This document shows positions 42,265-53,634 of a stretch of DNA of 64,000 bases, piece by piece. Where the stretch lies: assembly GCA_945643635.1 (NCBI GenBank), contig CALZFC010000248.1:6205501-6269500 (forward strand), in the 5' to 3' direction. The first letter of the stretch is position 1; each line of letters opens with the position of its first letter. The notes beneath the pieces are model-generated. The model had not been told where the DNA came from. It saw only the letters and a program-made list of their open reading frames with translations, and made no database searches. Origin of the DNA: Allodiplogaster sudhausi. Lineage: Eukaryota; Nematoda; Chromadorea; Rhabditida; Diplogasteridae. Made by a program: the position numbers and the translations under genes.

Positions 42265-42660
42265 TACATATTTGTGAGAAAGCGTGAGACTTGCTTGCTG
42301 TCTCGCTTTCGCTTCGGAGTGTACAATTGGGTACAGAGACAAAATCTACAATTGGGATAAAATTGCAAAAACATGAGCCGCATGATTAATCTTACTCGAG
42401 GACACAGACAAGCGTTCCCAGATGTGTAATTTTCCAAAACATTTCACAGAGGCAACATGTCGGAGACTCATTTTCACAAGAAAAGGCGATTGTACAACTC
42501 CAAATTTGATTTACACAGAGTTTCGTTTACTTATCATCCAAATTGTTTTCCCAATTTTTCTCCTTATGTAAAACAAGACGTTGTTATTACAACTTCTCTG
42601 CCCTTGGCTGTAGAGAACGAGGGGAGTAATAGGCGAATCACAGGTAAAGGCTGTTTACAA
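42265..42660 (+). repeat. Segmental duplicate, left copy (pairs with 46155-46545)
   Basis: A roughly 390-bp stretch starting GAGAAAGCGTGAGACT is repeated with small differences at 46155-46545. Both lie just 3' of a receptor pseudogene (copies C and D), so the pair marks the edge of a larger duplicated block that includes the receptor. Confidence 0.8.
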
Positions 42661-43054
42661 AAATAAGAGTAGAATGGCCCAGGTACAGTCCAGGCAGCTT
42701 TTTATTTAAAAAAAATATTTTGAACAACAACATGGAAATGCGTTTAATTCGGATTTATGAAGTGAGCAATTGTTAGAGTCTGTTGAAAGAAAAGACAAAA
42801 CGCCGGCCAGAAGATCTATCAAAGAGATTTTTATCAGAGTTTCTCATGTATCTCGTACTTTTGAATCTTTTTACTTTGTAATAGTATTAAGGATATGGTC
42901 TTAGTGTAATAGTTGCGCCATTAAAAAATGGGTTTCATGCTCCTTTAAGTTAAATTAATCTCACAAATTTCCTGAAGTGTCGGAACAAAACAAAATAGGT
43001 TTGAGAACGAAGAAGAAATTTGAATGAACATTATAGTTGTGGACACGAATCAGT

Positions 43055-44410
43055 TCAAATCCTCGTAATCGCTGAAGCTTGACTGCTAATCTTTCCTTTG
43101 GGACGAGAGCAAAGATAGAAAAGACGAGAGCGAACTTCCTCAAGCGATAAGATTGTTTATTGTGTGTCAATTAAATATGATAAATTCATGCTACGATGAA
43201 TAAAACTAAATACAAGTAACGAAAATAATATACTTACCTTTACAAAGAAGATGACGATGATTGGGTCGGCCACTGGTGACCAGGCGAAGAGCAGAGGAGC
43301 GAGCGTCTGGACGCCGAAATGGAAATTCATTAGCGGAGCGAGGAATGAAAGGGTTATTGGCAGGTGGAGAGCCAAGAAGGGCACGGCCATCTGGAAATAT
43401 TGAAAGAATTATAAAAACTATGTAACTATTTGCAAATATATATGTTCGATTCATTCGGTATAATTTTTTTTTTGTTAAACTAAAAAAAATTAAACTCAGC
43501 GCCAAGTGACTTGAGCTAGCACGCAAGGATCCCGAGTTCGATCCCGCCCGGGGGTGACCACCCCTGCAATCCTTCGGGGATGGCGCCAGTAGAAGTAGTA
43601 TGCTACGAAGAATACTGCCCTGGAGTATGGGTTGGTTTCCCGGGGAAAGCGCCTTATTTTAAGCCGTCACTGGTGACCACAGGCAGGCCCAGCCTTGATT
43701 CCGGCTAACTTTGTACCCTTTGTTTCTTAAATTCAATTTTTGAAACCTAGAAAGATGAACAATTAATAGATCAAGATTGGTTCAGCGAGACCTGAAGAAC
43801 AGTCATGACTGTGAATCGAGTGTGGAGGCGTCTGGTCTGCTCGGACATTGAACCCTTATGAGAGGAGAGAAATCGCGAGATGGAAACGGAGGAGGAGACG
43901 CAGGCAAGCAGCGAGGAGAGGAGCATGGAGACCAGCAAGAAGACTACAGCCAGAGAATGAGCTCGATCCACAGTATCTCCATACTACCAATTGTACAGGT
44001 AGTAATAGAATACAATTCATGAATAAATTGAAACTGTTTTCCATCTGGGACAAAATGCCGGTATCATATTGCAAAGAGTTTCTGAGCATAAAAACTCACC
44101 TTATGCGTGAAAGTTGAGATTATTATACCACTTTTTCCCAATAATTCGATGCATGCGGTGAAGAATAGAACAGCCCATAAAGATGCGCAGATTTCTACTG
44201 CAACCAATACTGGCAAGAATGTTCTCCAACTCATTCGTGGAGACGTGAAAGGTCTGAAAAGGTTTATTTAATATTGTCATTATGTTAGGCGTGCACTACG
44301 TTATCTTTAAACTGAAAGAAAACTCCCTCTCCTACCTGCAGATTGACATGTAACGGTGCGCAAAATGCACAGCAGGCCGCAAGACACTTCCGGCAAGCGC
44401 AAAAAAGTCC
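43055..44410 (-). pseudogene. Serpentine chemoreceptor-like pseudogene, copy C (5'-truncated)
   Basis: Exons 4 (44253-44100), 5 (43983-43792), 6 (43390-43238) and 7 (43138-43055, TGA) are open and align with copy B. Of exon 3 only the 3' half remains (about 44410-44336, FFALAGSVLRPAVHFAHRY). Exons 1 and 2 are absent. The region just upstream is occupied by a foldback element at 44515-45071, which may have removed or displaced the 5' end. Intron 5 carries a SINE-like insertion. Confidence 0.8.
43497..43745 (+). repeat. tRNA-related SINE-like insertion in copy C intron 5
   Basis: The segment starts GTGACTTGAGCTAGCACGCA, carries a B-box-like GAGTTCGATCCCG about 30 bp on, and continues about 180 bp as non-tRNA sequence with GC-rich hairpins (CCCGGGGGTG). 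It is absent from the equivalent introns of copies A, B, D and E. A promoter-like head with an unrelated tail is the usual form of a SINE. Confidence 0.5.
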
Positions 44411-44514
44411 CCACTCTTTGACAACTCCCCATTAATTCTTCCTTGTCATTGGGACTCTGAATAAAGTAGCAGAAAGGTAAACAAAAAGAATGTTGTTATT
44501 GCTTCAGCATCAAT

Positions 44515-45071
44515 TGATAAATGGAGACTTGGAGCGAATGAGTGAAACGGTTACGCGAAGAAGGAGAAATGGCGAGTTTCAGCGAAAGAGCGGAACGGTC
44601 ACGTGTTCAATTGTTGGCAGAATTAGATCTCGATTATCTCCTATCTGGCCAAAAAAAAAAGAATTGGAAAATACAAAATTCTGACGGTTCTAATCCTCGC
44701 TAATAACTAAATAGTACAACATTTAAAGGGCTGATATTATTTTGTTTTTGCATTATATTTTGTTTTCTTCTTCTTCTTCTTGCAATACTTATGTTTGAAT
44801 GTTATCACTCATTTCCTTTTTCAAGCCAGCCAATTCATGGCGTTTAGCTGATCAGTATCAATTGATAACGGGGAACTTACTAATTGTTCCTATTCCTTCC
44901 GTTAATTTCAATTGTTGAAAAGCTTGTCAACCTGGTCGAAAAGTTATTTCTTACTGCAGTTCTCAAACTAGCCAGAAAGGAGATAATCGACATCTAATTC
45001 TGCCAACTGCCGTAGCTCACTTCTTCGCGTAACCGTTTCACTTATTCGCTCCAAGACTCCATTTATCATTC
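44515..45071. mobile_element. Foldback element with about 100-140-bp inverted arms
   Basis: The left arm at 44515-44652 (GATAAATGGAGACTTGGAGC to ATTATCTCCTATCTGG) is the inverted copy of the right arm at 44972-45071, which lacks about 40 bp of it. The AT-rich middle has no coding sequence. It lies directly upstream of the truncated receptor copy C. Confidence 0.75.
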
Positions 45072-46154
45072 GGCGAAAAGGGATATGGTTCACGTCTTGC
45101 TATTTCTATGTATTCATTTCTCTCTCATTCGCATTGCATGTTCTCGCTCTTTATAAACTACTGCAAAGATATATTTCTCATTCTCTCTGTTTCCTCACGC
45201 TTACACTCCCTAGCTCTCATCTGCTCTCCTTCACTTGCCACCCGGCAGCCGAGAATCCCTTCCTTAATTGCAAAGAAATTGGCCAGGCAAACATGTCCTG
45301 TGCAGGTGAAATCTATCTCAGCTCCGCCAACAGCGTTCTGGAAAAGACACGTTCTCAATATTTATTTTGAAAGGATAATCAGAAGAAAGAACAAAATGAG
45401 ATACCATACGAGAGTTGTTACTAATTTTTTAAGGTTTCTCATCATTTTCTACCACTCGATCCGAAAAAAAACATTCTTCCGCTTTCGACTGCCGCTGATG
45501 AATCGCACTTTCACCACACAAATTTCATGCTATTATCACATCACTTCCCCTTCCACGTCATTCTGGCCTCATTATCACGTGTGGAACACATATGTCTTCT
45601 TATGGTGGAGAGGAAGAGAGTGAGGAAGGAAGGACTAGGGAGCCGAGAGTGTGTGGGCCGCTCGGGAGGATGTTTTGGCAGCCAACTGAGGGGTGTCCGC
45701 TGAGATGTTTACAGGGTGGCGGCGCGGTGAGGCACCGCCCACAATAGCGGACCACGACACTATCCACTTGAGGCATTTCAATTCTTTCTAGGGACGATAA
45801 CAATGGGGTTGATAAAAAGCAAAGATGCAAAACTGCTTGTGTTCTGTTAGCTACAGAAATGCGTATGCTTATACATAAGTCTGCCGCTGCGCACAACGAG
45901 GAGATCGCTCGCTCATTGGTGGTGATATTCAAGTGTGCAATGGCAACAACACTCGATTTACATCTTGCAATCGCCACGACTTTCGCCGCAATTGGTTAGA
46001 AACTTCTTTTGATCTACATATATTGAAGACTGCGTTCATCTCAAGAAATCAAGCATACCTTTATTGCTCTGATATATTAATGATATGTTTTTTCGCAAAT
46101 GATATGATGTTCCGCAAACCTTTCATTTGTTTCGATATAGGCTCTCACAATCAG
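45072..46154. other. Spacer with no recognised gene
   Basis: Open frames of up to 171 codons occur on both strands here (45108-45623 plus, 45600-45977 minus). They show no recognisable motif or splice structure, and I do not call them genes. Confidence 0.4.
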
Positions 46155-46545
46155 TACGTCTGAGAAAGCGTGAGACTCGTTGTCTCGCTTTCGCTTCAGA
46201 TGTATATGTACAATTGGGTACCAAGCCAGAGACAAAATCTACAATTGGGATACCACTGCAAAGAACATGAGCATGATTAATTTTACTTGAGGACACAGAC
46301 AAGAGTTCTCAGATATGCTACTATCCAAAACACTTCACAGACGGATCAGGGAAGACAAGTCAGAGACACATTTTCACAAGAAAAGGCGATTGTATGCTGC
46401 AAAATTTGTTTTTCACAGAGTTACGCTTACTTATCATCCTAATTGTTTTCAATAGCAAGAGCTCAACCTCTCTGTTTTTGGATGTATAGGACGAGGGAAG
46501 GGATTGGCGAATCACAGGTAAAGACTGTTACAAAAATACGAGAAA
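46155..46545 (+). repeat. Segmental duplicate, right copy (pairs with 42265-42660)
   Basis: See the left copy. Alignment is easiest at AAAATCTACAATTGGGATA and GAAAAGGCGATTGTA, present in both. Confidence 0.8.
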
Positions 46546-46956
46546 AATGCCCCAGCTACAGTCATGGCAGCTTTTTTATTTTACAAAATTATTTTGACCA
46601 ACAACACGGAAATCGTCTCGTTTTATCCTGATTTATGAAGTGAGCAACTTTCCGATTCTGTTGACATAAAAGACAAGCGACGGCCAGAGAACTGAGCTCG
46701 GCGACTTCGAGGAACACCACGACGGCCCAGAAGGTCTATCAAAGAGATTTATTTATCAGAGTTTCTCATGTATCTCGTACTTTTGAAGGTAATATGCAGC
46801 CTGTCTAGTATAATCCCTTAATTCATGAAAAAATGTGTTTCATGCTTTAAGCTAAATTAATGTCAAAAATTTCCTGAAATGTCAGAACAAAACCAAATAC
46901 TAGGTTTGAGAACGTATAAATGTGAATGAAGATTACACTTTTGGATACGCGTAAGT

Positions 46957-49183
46957 TCAAAACGTCGATATCGCTGAAACTTGATTGGCACTCTGTCCTC
47001 TGGGACGGTAGAAGAGACAGAAAAGACGTGAACGAACTTCCTCAAGCGATGAGATTGTGTCAATTAAATATAAAAAAAATTCATGCAAGGAAGATTAAAA
47101 ATAAGCCCAAGCAAAACGAAAATATTTAATGACCTTAACAAAGAAGATGACGATGATTGGGTCGGCCACTGGTGACCAGGCGAAGAGCAGAGGAACGAGC
47201 ATTTGGAGGCCGAAACTTAAGTTCAATAACGGAGCGAGGAAGGAAAGAGTGATTGGCAAGTGGAGAGTCACGAGGGGCAGTGTCATCTAGCAATATATAA
47301 AAAAATTAGAAAAATTAGAAATAAAAATAAGCTTCAAATGGTGTAAAACTCCCAATTGGTAGAAAGGTGATTTGGGCCCGCTACAAAATTTCAAACGAAT
47401 TTGAAAGATATTTGCATCTAACCGCTGTCAAGTTCTTTCATTGTCTCGCTTTTCATTAACGTCTGCTTTCTCATTCCTTGGTGAAAATGTGTGGTAATAG
47501 GGCAGGAGGGGCAGAAATTGCCTCTTCTTCCCACCCCTGGAAACTCCTTGGTTGGAGTTTTTTTCATCGGGCGCATCAACGGAGAAGAAAGAAATGCAAA
47601 TGTATTGCTAAATACTGATTTTCATAACGCGGGAACACCTCCAATCGATATTTTAGGCCAAACTTGAACATATGTATGGGTATATAAAAGTAAATGTTTT
47701 TCGTCGGATACTGCCTTTAAAGTGTATTTGTGGTTCCTAGAACGGTGACCCGTAAAGACACCTGAAGAACAGTCATAATGGTGAGACGCTTGTGGAGGCG
47801 TCTGGTCTGCTCCGACATTGAACCCTTATGAGAGGAGAGAAATCGCGAGATGGAAACGGAGGAGGAGACGCAGGCAAGCAGAGAGAAGAGGAGCATGGCC
47901 ACCAGCAAGAAGACAACAGCCAGAGTAATAACTCGTCGTGCAGGATCATAATACTATAAATCAGCAGATATGTGGATCTATTTTAAGAATACACTTTATG
48001 AATAAACCGAAAATATTTTTTTCGATTTGTTAAAACTAGCAAAATGGCGGTATCGTATTGCTAAGAGTTTCAGAACATAAAAACTCACCGCCTTGTACGT
48101 GAAAACTGTCATTATTGATCCATCTATTCCCAATAGTTCCATGCACGCAGTGAAGAAGAGCGCAGTCCATGAAGATGCGCAGATTTCCAGTACAATCAAT
48201 ACTGGCAAAAATGCTCCACGACTCTTTCGAGGAGACGTAAAGGGTCTGAAGATGTGTATTTATTTCGGTTGTCATTATGTTTCACGATACTAAGTTACAC
48301 TACATGTAAAATTCGTTAAATATTATACATTTGAATACTTTTTTCTCTTTAAATTAAAAGTGAACTTAAAGGTCAACATTTTTCAACATTGTTCCATCCC
48401 AAACTAGGGGTAGATCTTTCAAGTTATACCCAACTTTTAAGGCTAGTGATAGTACTCTTAGAAATTCGATTGTTCATAAAACATTCAAGGTGCTTAATGG
48501 TCTAGCTGATAGCGAGTTTTCTCGCTCTTTTGACGCATTCACAAGCAACGCTTTTCGCAAATAATTTGCCTTTTACCATATATTCGATTTGCCTAATTTC
48601 TCGTACTTTTCCTCTTTCTCGTTCTTACTTTTCTCCTGTAATTTTATTCTCTTTTCGTTCTATTTACATCTTGTTCTGTCATTTTCTTTAGCTTTACATA
48701 TAAGTGCATCTCAATGCCATTGTAATGTTGTCGCACAAAGTGACATCATGTAAGCGAATAAAGATATAACTTCCTCACCAACCTACATATTGACATGTAA
48801 CGGTGCGCGAAATGCACAGTGGGCCGCATGACACTTCCGGCGAGTGCAAAGAAGAAAAGATACAGAAAGATTTACACGTACGTGAGGAGACCTTCCTTTG
48901 ATATGAACACAAGGCCGCCAGCCGAGAGCAGCAGCTGAGTGAGGAGAATTCATCATTTCTTCGTTATGTTCTTTTGAATGGAGCATGAATAGACTGGGCA
49001 AAACAGTCTACCCGGCAAAACGCAGGACTACGACCCCAATTTCTAGCGGTATATGTCCCCTTTAAGATCAAAATTTTAGTCGAATGCCTTCAGCATCCAT
49101 GATTATTGAAGAGAAATGACAACCAACTGGCTTGGAGAAAGCGTAGACAAGTGAGAAAAAGACGTTAGCAAGTGCGGCGTGTA
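46957..49183 (-). pseudogene. Serpentine chemoreceptor-like pseudogene, copy D
   Basis: Exons 3 (48934-48783), 4 (48245-48089), 5 (47953-47762), 6 (47286-47134) and 7 (47040-46957, TGA) align with copy B. Exon 2 keeps only its 3' part (about 49183-49128) and exon 1 is absent. Exon 3 has an in-frame TAA where copies B and E have a Gln codon (CAA), shortly before the TM3 sequence FFALAGSVMRPTVHF. The remaining exons are open, so decay is recent. Intron 3 contains a LINE fragment. Confidence 0.85.
48403..48770 (+). mobile_element. 3' end of a non-LTR (CR1/RTE-type) retrotransposon
   Basis: An open frame from 48403 to a TAA at 48562-48564 encodes TRGRSFKLYPTF, then LRNSIVHKTFKVLNGL. This matches the usual last 50 or so residues of LINE reverse-transcriptase proteins (TRGHSxKL ... 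FSxRVxxxWNxLP). It is followed by an untranslated tail ending GCGAATAAAGATATAAC. It is 5'-truncated and lies antisense in intron 3 of receptor copy D. Confidence 0.65.
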
Positions 49184-49559
49184 GATGTTTGTTTCTGGCA
49201 TGGTTAGCATGGTGCACGCATTGTCAGAAGAGAAAGCGAGACAACAAGTAGTATCTCACTTTCTCAGAAATTCTCAGAGCTAATAACAATTGCAAGAAAG
49301 AATGGAAATATGAAGACGACACCTATGACAGAAAGACTGTATTTTCCTCCGATTATAAGTGATGTCTTGCACGGTTAGAAGTACGTCAACGCTATATTTC
49401 GTTTGTTTGCTTTATTTACCAATTTTGCAACTCCAAATTTGTTAATTTTCTAAAGCAGCATTGTAGGAAGCCACAATTAATAACAAAATACACACTAATA
49501 CATGTGTGCATGTCATACAATTCCTTTTTCATCCTGATTTTCAGAAGAATAGATAATTC

Positions 49560-49768
49560 AATAATTCAAAACACATCTAAAATGTGGACTTCGTGAAAAC
49601 TACCAAATCGGCGCAGTGAAAGGGTAGACTATAACAATAAACTTGCATAGTTCTATTGTCTAAGTCCGGACAATTACTTTCTTTAAGAAGAACATCATAA
49701 TGCGTGTGAGACATGCAAATAAAATATTTAAATTCCAGATCAAAGTTATCAAGATTATAGAGAAGGAT
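49560..49768 (+). pseudogene. 5' end of a sixth receptor copy, cut by the Harbinger element
   Basis: From about 49640 the sequence follows the receptor upstream region (TTTCTTTAAGAAGAACATCAT) up to the position of the start codon, now AAA, and then codons resembling MVIRKD. The match stops at about 49768, where the terminal repeat of the Harbinger element begins. The orientation is plus, opposite to copies A-D and the same as copy E. Confidence 0.6.
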
Positions 49769-50242
49769 CAGCCGCGCATTTAATCTGTCAAAAGTTTGAA
49801 ACATGTTCGAAACAACATTGTTTGGAATATGTTCGCAACAGAAGAATTGGCAATTTGCCAGCCTATCTTAATACACATGGGTTCCGAGCATGTATCCAGC
49901 TTGTTATCACTTTTTCGGTTGTGTGCACTTCTTGTTTCGAACATCTGAAGTGGTCACTTGGTCAGAACCAGCACGAAAATGGAGAGACAGTGCAAAGAAG
50001 GAGACGCAGGTTGTGACGAGCAAAAGCTGCTATGGTGATGCTTTCGCTCGTCACCAGTGTGACTCTCATAACTTGCCCTATCTCACGTCTGTGGTCATAA
50101 GTTCGACCTAGTTGACTACCAATGGTTGGGACTACTGTGAGGCAAAAATTCAAACGTTTCATGGGCGCGTTGAATCCGGGCACCTAGACTCGGCTTTAGT
50201 ATTCTTGTTTGTTGTTACAATGTGTTGTTATTTTTTTTCTAG

Positions 50243-52229
50243 ATGGCCGGGAAGGCGCCGCCGATGCTTCATGAAGAAAAGGAGTTCATCGTGAGGGAGG
50301 TGCTGGCACGACGAGATGCGCTCATCGAGCACAACAGAAGCCGCTGCCCGGAGGGCAATGCGAGAAAGCCGCAGGCCAAGAAGGAGGTCCTCAACGCGGC
50401 GTTCATCAGATTCGAGTAAGTTCTACCAGCAGTGATTAAAAGTGATTAGAGATGATGTTTATACTGTTCTAACAAGCAGTTCACGTCCGTGCAACTCAGG
50501 AACGTTATCAACAAGGTGAACGCAGCGGCCAAAAGCAAGGTCGCCCGCTCTCGCATGAAGTAGGTTATTCTTTTCGAATGGTGATTGTGCTCACTTTTTT
50601 TTTACCTTGGAGAGATAGTCGTGATGAGTCTGGCGATCTTTACAGTTACACCAGTGCAACCGGAGGAGGAGTGAACAGCGAAGAAGAAGAAGCAATCGAG
50701 GATGACGAAGAGGAGATTGACGTGCTCACTCAGCACGTCATTGACGCTTATGGAGACACCCCAGCATTTGCTGGGATATCAAAGGCTGGAGCTGGAGAAA
50801 GCTCTCTTAGAAAGGTTTGCTGTATTATTTTATTCTACAATGCTTTTACAATATATGTTTTTTTTAATCCTTTTCAGTTGCCAAAAGAGTGTTCCCCACG
50901 TGCGACTGATTCAAAATGTTTTCCTCGCCAGGTTTGGAATGAATGTTTTAACATTGCCTTGTTTTTAGATGAACCTTTATATAACATTATATTTATTAAA
51001 TGAGGAGCGAATTAATGACTGTCACGTTCAGTTGTCTTCCGAATGCTCGAGCAGCACTTCAACTACAGAATCTTGTCGTAATGGGCGTCGACAAGAGGGA
51101 AAAGGATCGCTCTTTCGAGCACCAAGCGTCCTTTTGGGAGGCGTGGAGGACTCGACTTCAGCAGGGGTTTGTTCTAACGGAATACGTGTGCTTATCGTTG
51201 CACTTTTTTCAGTTTCTCATTTTGTCTATAATATAAGTGAAGTCAGTAAGTTATAACTTGTTACGATCGGGTTCAGGCGTTCTTGTGGCGGACCCCTAGC
51301 CATTGTACTCGTAGGAGACATATACACTTTGTTACTTTACATATCTTTATACCTTTAGTCTTACTTTACCGAACATACATAGAGAGAGCGAGAGAAGAGG
51401 GGGACCAGGGCTTGGGGGCAGCCGCCTCCTAGCGGCTGCCGGCGAACACTGGGGCAGCGGAGGCTGTTCTTCTAGGCGTGGCCTCCGCTGCGGCTACCTC
51501 TGGCCCCCGGGCATGACAAACTGTCATTTTTCCTTCTTTTTTTTTAATTTGAAAACATTTTTTAAGACAATTGGTAATCGACGACTTCTGCAGCTGACAG
51601 AAGAAATGATGAAGGTTCTTTTTATATATTTAAATAATGTTTCAATATCAAATTTCAAATCTTTCGGGGAAAATTTTGATCTCTGGGTTATTTGATGCGA
51701 GGAATGTGAATATAATTTTTGTTTTTGTCCGTGATGTAATTAAGAAACGTTACGGTAGGTCCTTCCGTCCTCGCTCTCTCCTTCCCGTTCCTCGATGTTG
51801 CCCTCTCTAACTTATTCGTGTTCCTCACATCAAAGAACTCCTGGGTGACTTTGGGGAAGGAAGTTTTCTTAACATGTTTAGGTAGGAGTTTCTTTGTCGG
51901 AATCATCTCGTTCTTTGCAATTAAAATACAGTAAGCGCCCGTTCTTACAATGCTGTTTTAAGAAACAGATCGAGCATTACGAAGCAATGACGGAGATGGT
52001 CCGATCGCTGCGCGGCGAACCGAACGACTACATCCAACAGGAGGCCCCGTCATATGGCGATCATGACGAGGTGGACTCCGACGAAAGAGCACGCAGGCAG
52101 AGCGCTAGACTAGTCCGTTTGGCAAATGCTAATCAAGCAGTTTATGTTCCTAATCAATACACGCACTTTGATGATGATGCTCTGGAACAGAGTATGGTCG
52201 GATCTTCCATTGCTACTCGCAGAGCATAG
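50243..52229 (+). CDS. Harbinger SANT/Myb-like DNA-binding protein
   Basis: Seven exons join in phase to 312 codons: 50243-50415, 50500-50559, 50613-50814, 50878-50931, 51032-51166, 51567-51614, 51963-52229 (TAG). The N-terminal about 75 residues (MLHEEKEFIVREVLARRDAL onward) form a trihelix/SANT-like DNA-binding region. Then come an acidic stretch (SEEEEAIEDDEEEIDV), a Ser/Thr-rich segment and a coiled-coil-like segment (LLQLTEEMMKKQIEHYEAMT). In this superfamily the partner protein binds subterminal DNA and carries the transposase into the nucleus. The start follows a TAG acceptor directly, so an upstream untranslated exon or trans-splicing is possible. Exons 4 and 5 are also open in a second frame, so their frame rests on phase only. 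Confidence 0.75.
51417..51491. repeat. Two GC-rich hairpins in the Harbinger SANT-gene intron
   Basis: A 9-bp stem (GGCAGCCGC at 51417-51425 pairing with 51432-51440, 6-nt loop) is followed by a 10-bp stem (GCAGCGGAGG at 51454-51463 pairing with 51482-51491). This GC-rich block contrasts with the AT-rich element around it and lies in the roughly 400-bp intron 51167-51566. It may be a separate small insertion. Confidence 0.7.
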
Positions 52230-52489
52230 ATGTTGGAAATAATCTAATCTACATATATGACTATAGTAAGAGTATAATAGAGATATCATCTTTACAACAC
52301 AAGCTATTGAAAGTATACCGTAGTAATGAATTATTTCCGAATTTTGTTTACTAACTTTGTTAAACCTTGTTGCGTTTCTTCTTGAATTTGTTCAAGATAA
52401 AATTTTAACACCTTCTGCCTTGCAGTGTAATTGTTGAAGTGAAAATCAACAACTTTATCGTTACAAACCAATCAGATTATACCATCTCT

Positions 52490-53634
52490 CTACATGTTAG
52501 CAATCATATGAGTCCTTGGGTCAACCCCTGGCGGGGGATGCGGCATGATCGGGTAGAGGTTGTTGTTTTGCGGGATGAAACCACCGGTCAAGCGATCGAT
52601 GATGATGTTGTGAAGTATGCAACAAGAAAGGATTACTTTCGATGCAACTGCTGGGGAAAGACGGGCTACATTAGACAAGACCATAAATCTCTTCTTCAGA
52701 ACCCCGATGGTCTGCTCCACTAGAACACGGACTTTCTTATGAGCAGAATTGAAGTCAAGTTCTTGCTGTGTTCTTGGTCGTCTAAGCGGAGTCACGAGAT
52801 GAGACCCATTTGCAAAACCCTTATCACCAAGTAGAACGAATCCAGCTGGAATGGTGCCAATGGAAATAGCATTCCCTAGTGCCGAGTTAGCCAGGACAAA
52901 ACTATCATGGGTAGATCCAGGCCAGTTTGCGTTGCAGAAGACCACTCGTCCGTAGGCATCAGCGACGATGAGCACGTTGATGGCAGGATGTCCCTTCCTA
53001 GAGCGAAACTGCCAGGGAGCATGACGGGGTGTGCTGATCGGCACAAGGGTACCATCAACCAGTCCAATGATGTCTAAAGCTGACTCTTTTATTAATCACA
53101 CTATTTTGTGTAATTGGCTGTTACTTCTCAGCTTCTTTGTAATTATGTTTAGGCTGACTATTGAAAGGTCCACGCTGAGAAAAAGCGTGTGCTGCTCCAC
53201 TACAGTATGCCAGCGAGTCCACGGGATACTGTATCCTATCCTTCAGGGACATGACACCGCACAGGAAGCGATGGACTACATTGAAGATGGTTGTCTCGCA
53301 GCAACCATATGCATCAGCCAGTACAATAAACGGCGCGTTGGACAACAAGTACCGCAATCCAATCAGCGTCTAAACAAACTCATGATCTGAAAAGATGAAG
53401 AATCAGCTCCTTTCAAACCTGATTCTTCATAGTAATAGTCCAGTCCCCCTGTATTGTCCGATTGAGAAAGGGAGAGATCTGCCGGACTAGCCACTGGATG
53501 TCTTGGGCTCCTAGTCTATAGCGCCGCATGAGAAGATCCTCATTACTCTGACAAAGCCTAGCGTGGTGCTGGCGGCAGTAGGGCAGATTTGGCCTTCGCC
53601 CAGCAGGAAGAAGCGCCAACAAGTGCGCCATCAT
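52490..53634 (-). CDS. PIF/Harbinger DDE transposase (DDE_Tnp_4 type), intact
   Basis: Three exons join in phase to 336 residues: 53634-53419, 53369-53159, 53073-52490. The N-terminal region has the helix-rich RYRLGAQDIQWLVRQI. The middle has LRYLLSNAPF, then a helix-turn-helix-like YGCCETTIFNVVHRFL. The catalytic triad fits the family: Asp149 in GLVDGTLVPI, Asp226 in LLGDKGF and Glu262 in VEQTIGVLKKRF. KGHPAINVLIV and GSTHDSF are other hallmarks. The length is in the usual range for this family, and no stop or frameshift is seen. It cuts and inserts the element. Convergent to the SANT gene, with stop codons about 260 bp apart. Confidence 0.93.

Noticed and set aside
45600..45977. 125-codon open frame on the minus strand
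   Set aside because: No motif, no splice partners, and no similarity to other parts of the window.
50878..51166. Alternative reading frame of SANT-gene exons 4 and 5 (QLQNLVVMGVDKREKD type)
   Set aside because: It looks protein-like, but its phase does not join exons 3 and 6, while the chosen frame does.
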